This document shows positions 63,901-64,000 of a DNA stretch of 64,000 nt, one piece after another (position 1 is the stretch's first letter; each line of letters begins with the position of its first letter). Below the pieces are notes generated by a model. The model was not told the DNA's origin. It was given only the letters and a program-made list of their open reading frames with translations, and did not search any database. This DNA comes from Actinernus sp. WN-2022 (taxonomy: Eukaryota; Cnidaria; Anthozoa; Actiniaria; Actinernidae): NCBI GenBank assembly GCA_030867875.1, contig JAOWCC010000577.1, positions 2,744,660 to 2,808,659 of the forward strand, in the 5' to 3' direction. A program made the translations under genes and the position numbers.

Positions 63901-64000
63901 ATTAAACATACAAATATACATGTAGATATTAGTACTGTTACCAAGCCACAGTCTATCGACAAACGTGCAATCTCGCAATTGCGATGGACGGCAATTTCGA

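Overview
This window is nuclear DNA from an animal. Coding sequence is split into short exons with GT..AG introns, the spacers are AT-rich, and the rest is decayed LINE, Penelope, Ngaro/DIRS, Tc1-, TTAA- and Mutator-type elements, tRNA/5S-like SINE pieces and microsatellites. The repeat mix and the kind of viral element present suggest a marine invertebrate, most likely a cnidarian (coral or anemone). That placement is an inference; there is no rRNA or mitochondrial marker to test it.

Layout. Positions 1-27,750 are an intergenic or far-upstream tract built almost wholly of nested mobile elements: two Mutator-like or foldback structures (2,619-4,346; 13,859-21,453), TTAA and TAA-target MITEs, LINE 3' ends, a Penelope GIY-YIG relic, purine-rich low complexity and two LINE reverse-transcriptase relics (22,340-24,490 minus; 26,100-27,655 plus). 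From 27,752 onward the window is the 5' part of one host gene on the plus strand. Six exons (27,780-27,926; 39,015-39,155; 42,270-42,341; 43,433-43,473; 45,382-45,442; 62,129-62,284) join in frame into a coiled-coil protein that I read as CEP83 (CCDC41), a distal-appendage protein of the centriole. Its first intron holds a Ngaro-type tyrosine-recombinase retrotransposon (30,846-37,330, minus) recognisable by split direct repeats, itself interrupted by a TTAA element. Later introns carry Tc1-type and 9-bp-target-site MITEs and a 5S/tRNA-like SINE.

The most notable object is a complete Polinton/Maverick-like (adintovirus-like) endogenous viral element at 46,036-60,539, about 14.5 kb, inside the CEP83 intron between 45,442 and 62,129. 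It has 213-bp terminal inverted repeats differing at one position and a 5-bp target duplication (GCTGG), and it sits in a unit of an 81-bp minisatellite whose array continues on its right side. Its genes form two modules. The replication module at the left is one long reading frame joining a divergent family B DNA polymerase, an SF1 helicase and an HNH/endonuclease-VII-like domain, now broken by three nonsense codons and one frameshift. The virion module has a retroviral-type DDE integrase (broken), four small membrane or coiled-coil proteins, an FtsK/HerA/A32-type packaging ATPase, a major capsid protein candidate, a penton-like minor capsid candidate, two further hydrophobic proteins, a large conserved protein of unknown role (frameshifted) and a cysteine-rich small protein. 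No adenain-like maturation protease is visible. The morphogenetic genes are mostly open while the replication and integration genes are broken, so this copy looks like a recent but non-autonomous endogenous virus.

The minisatellites (9,661-9,875; 39,591-39,846; 51,167-51,612; 60,540-61,800) and many inverted repeats generate spurious ORFs, which are not annotated as genes.
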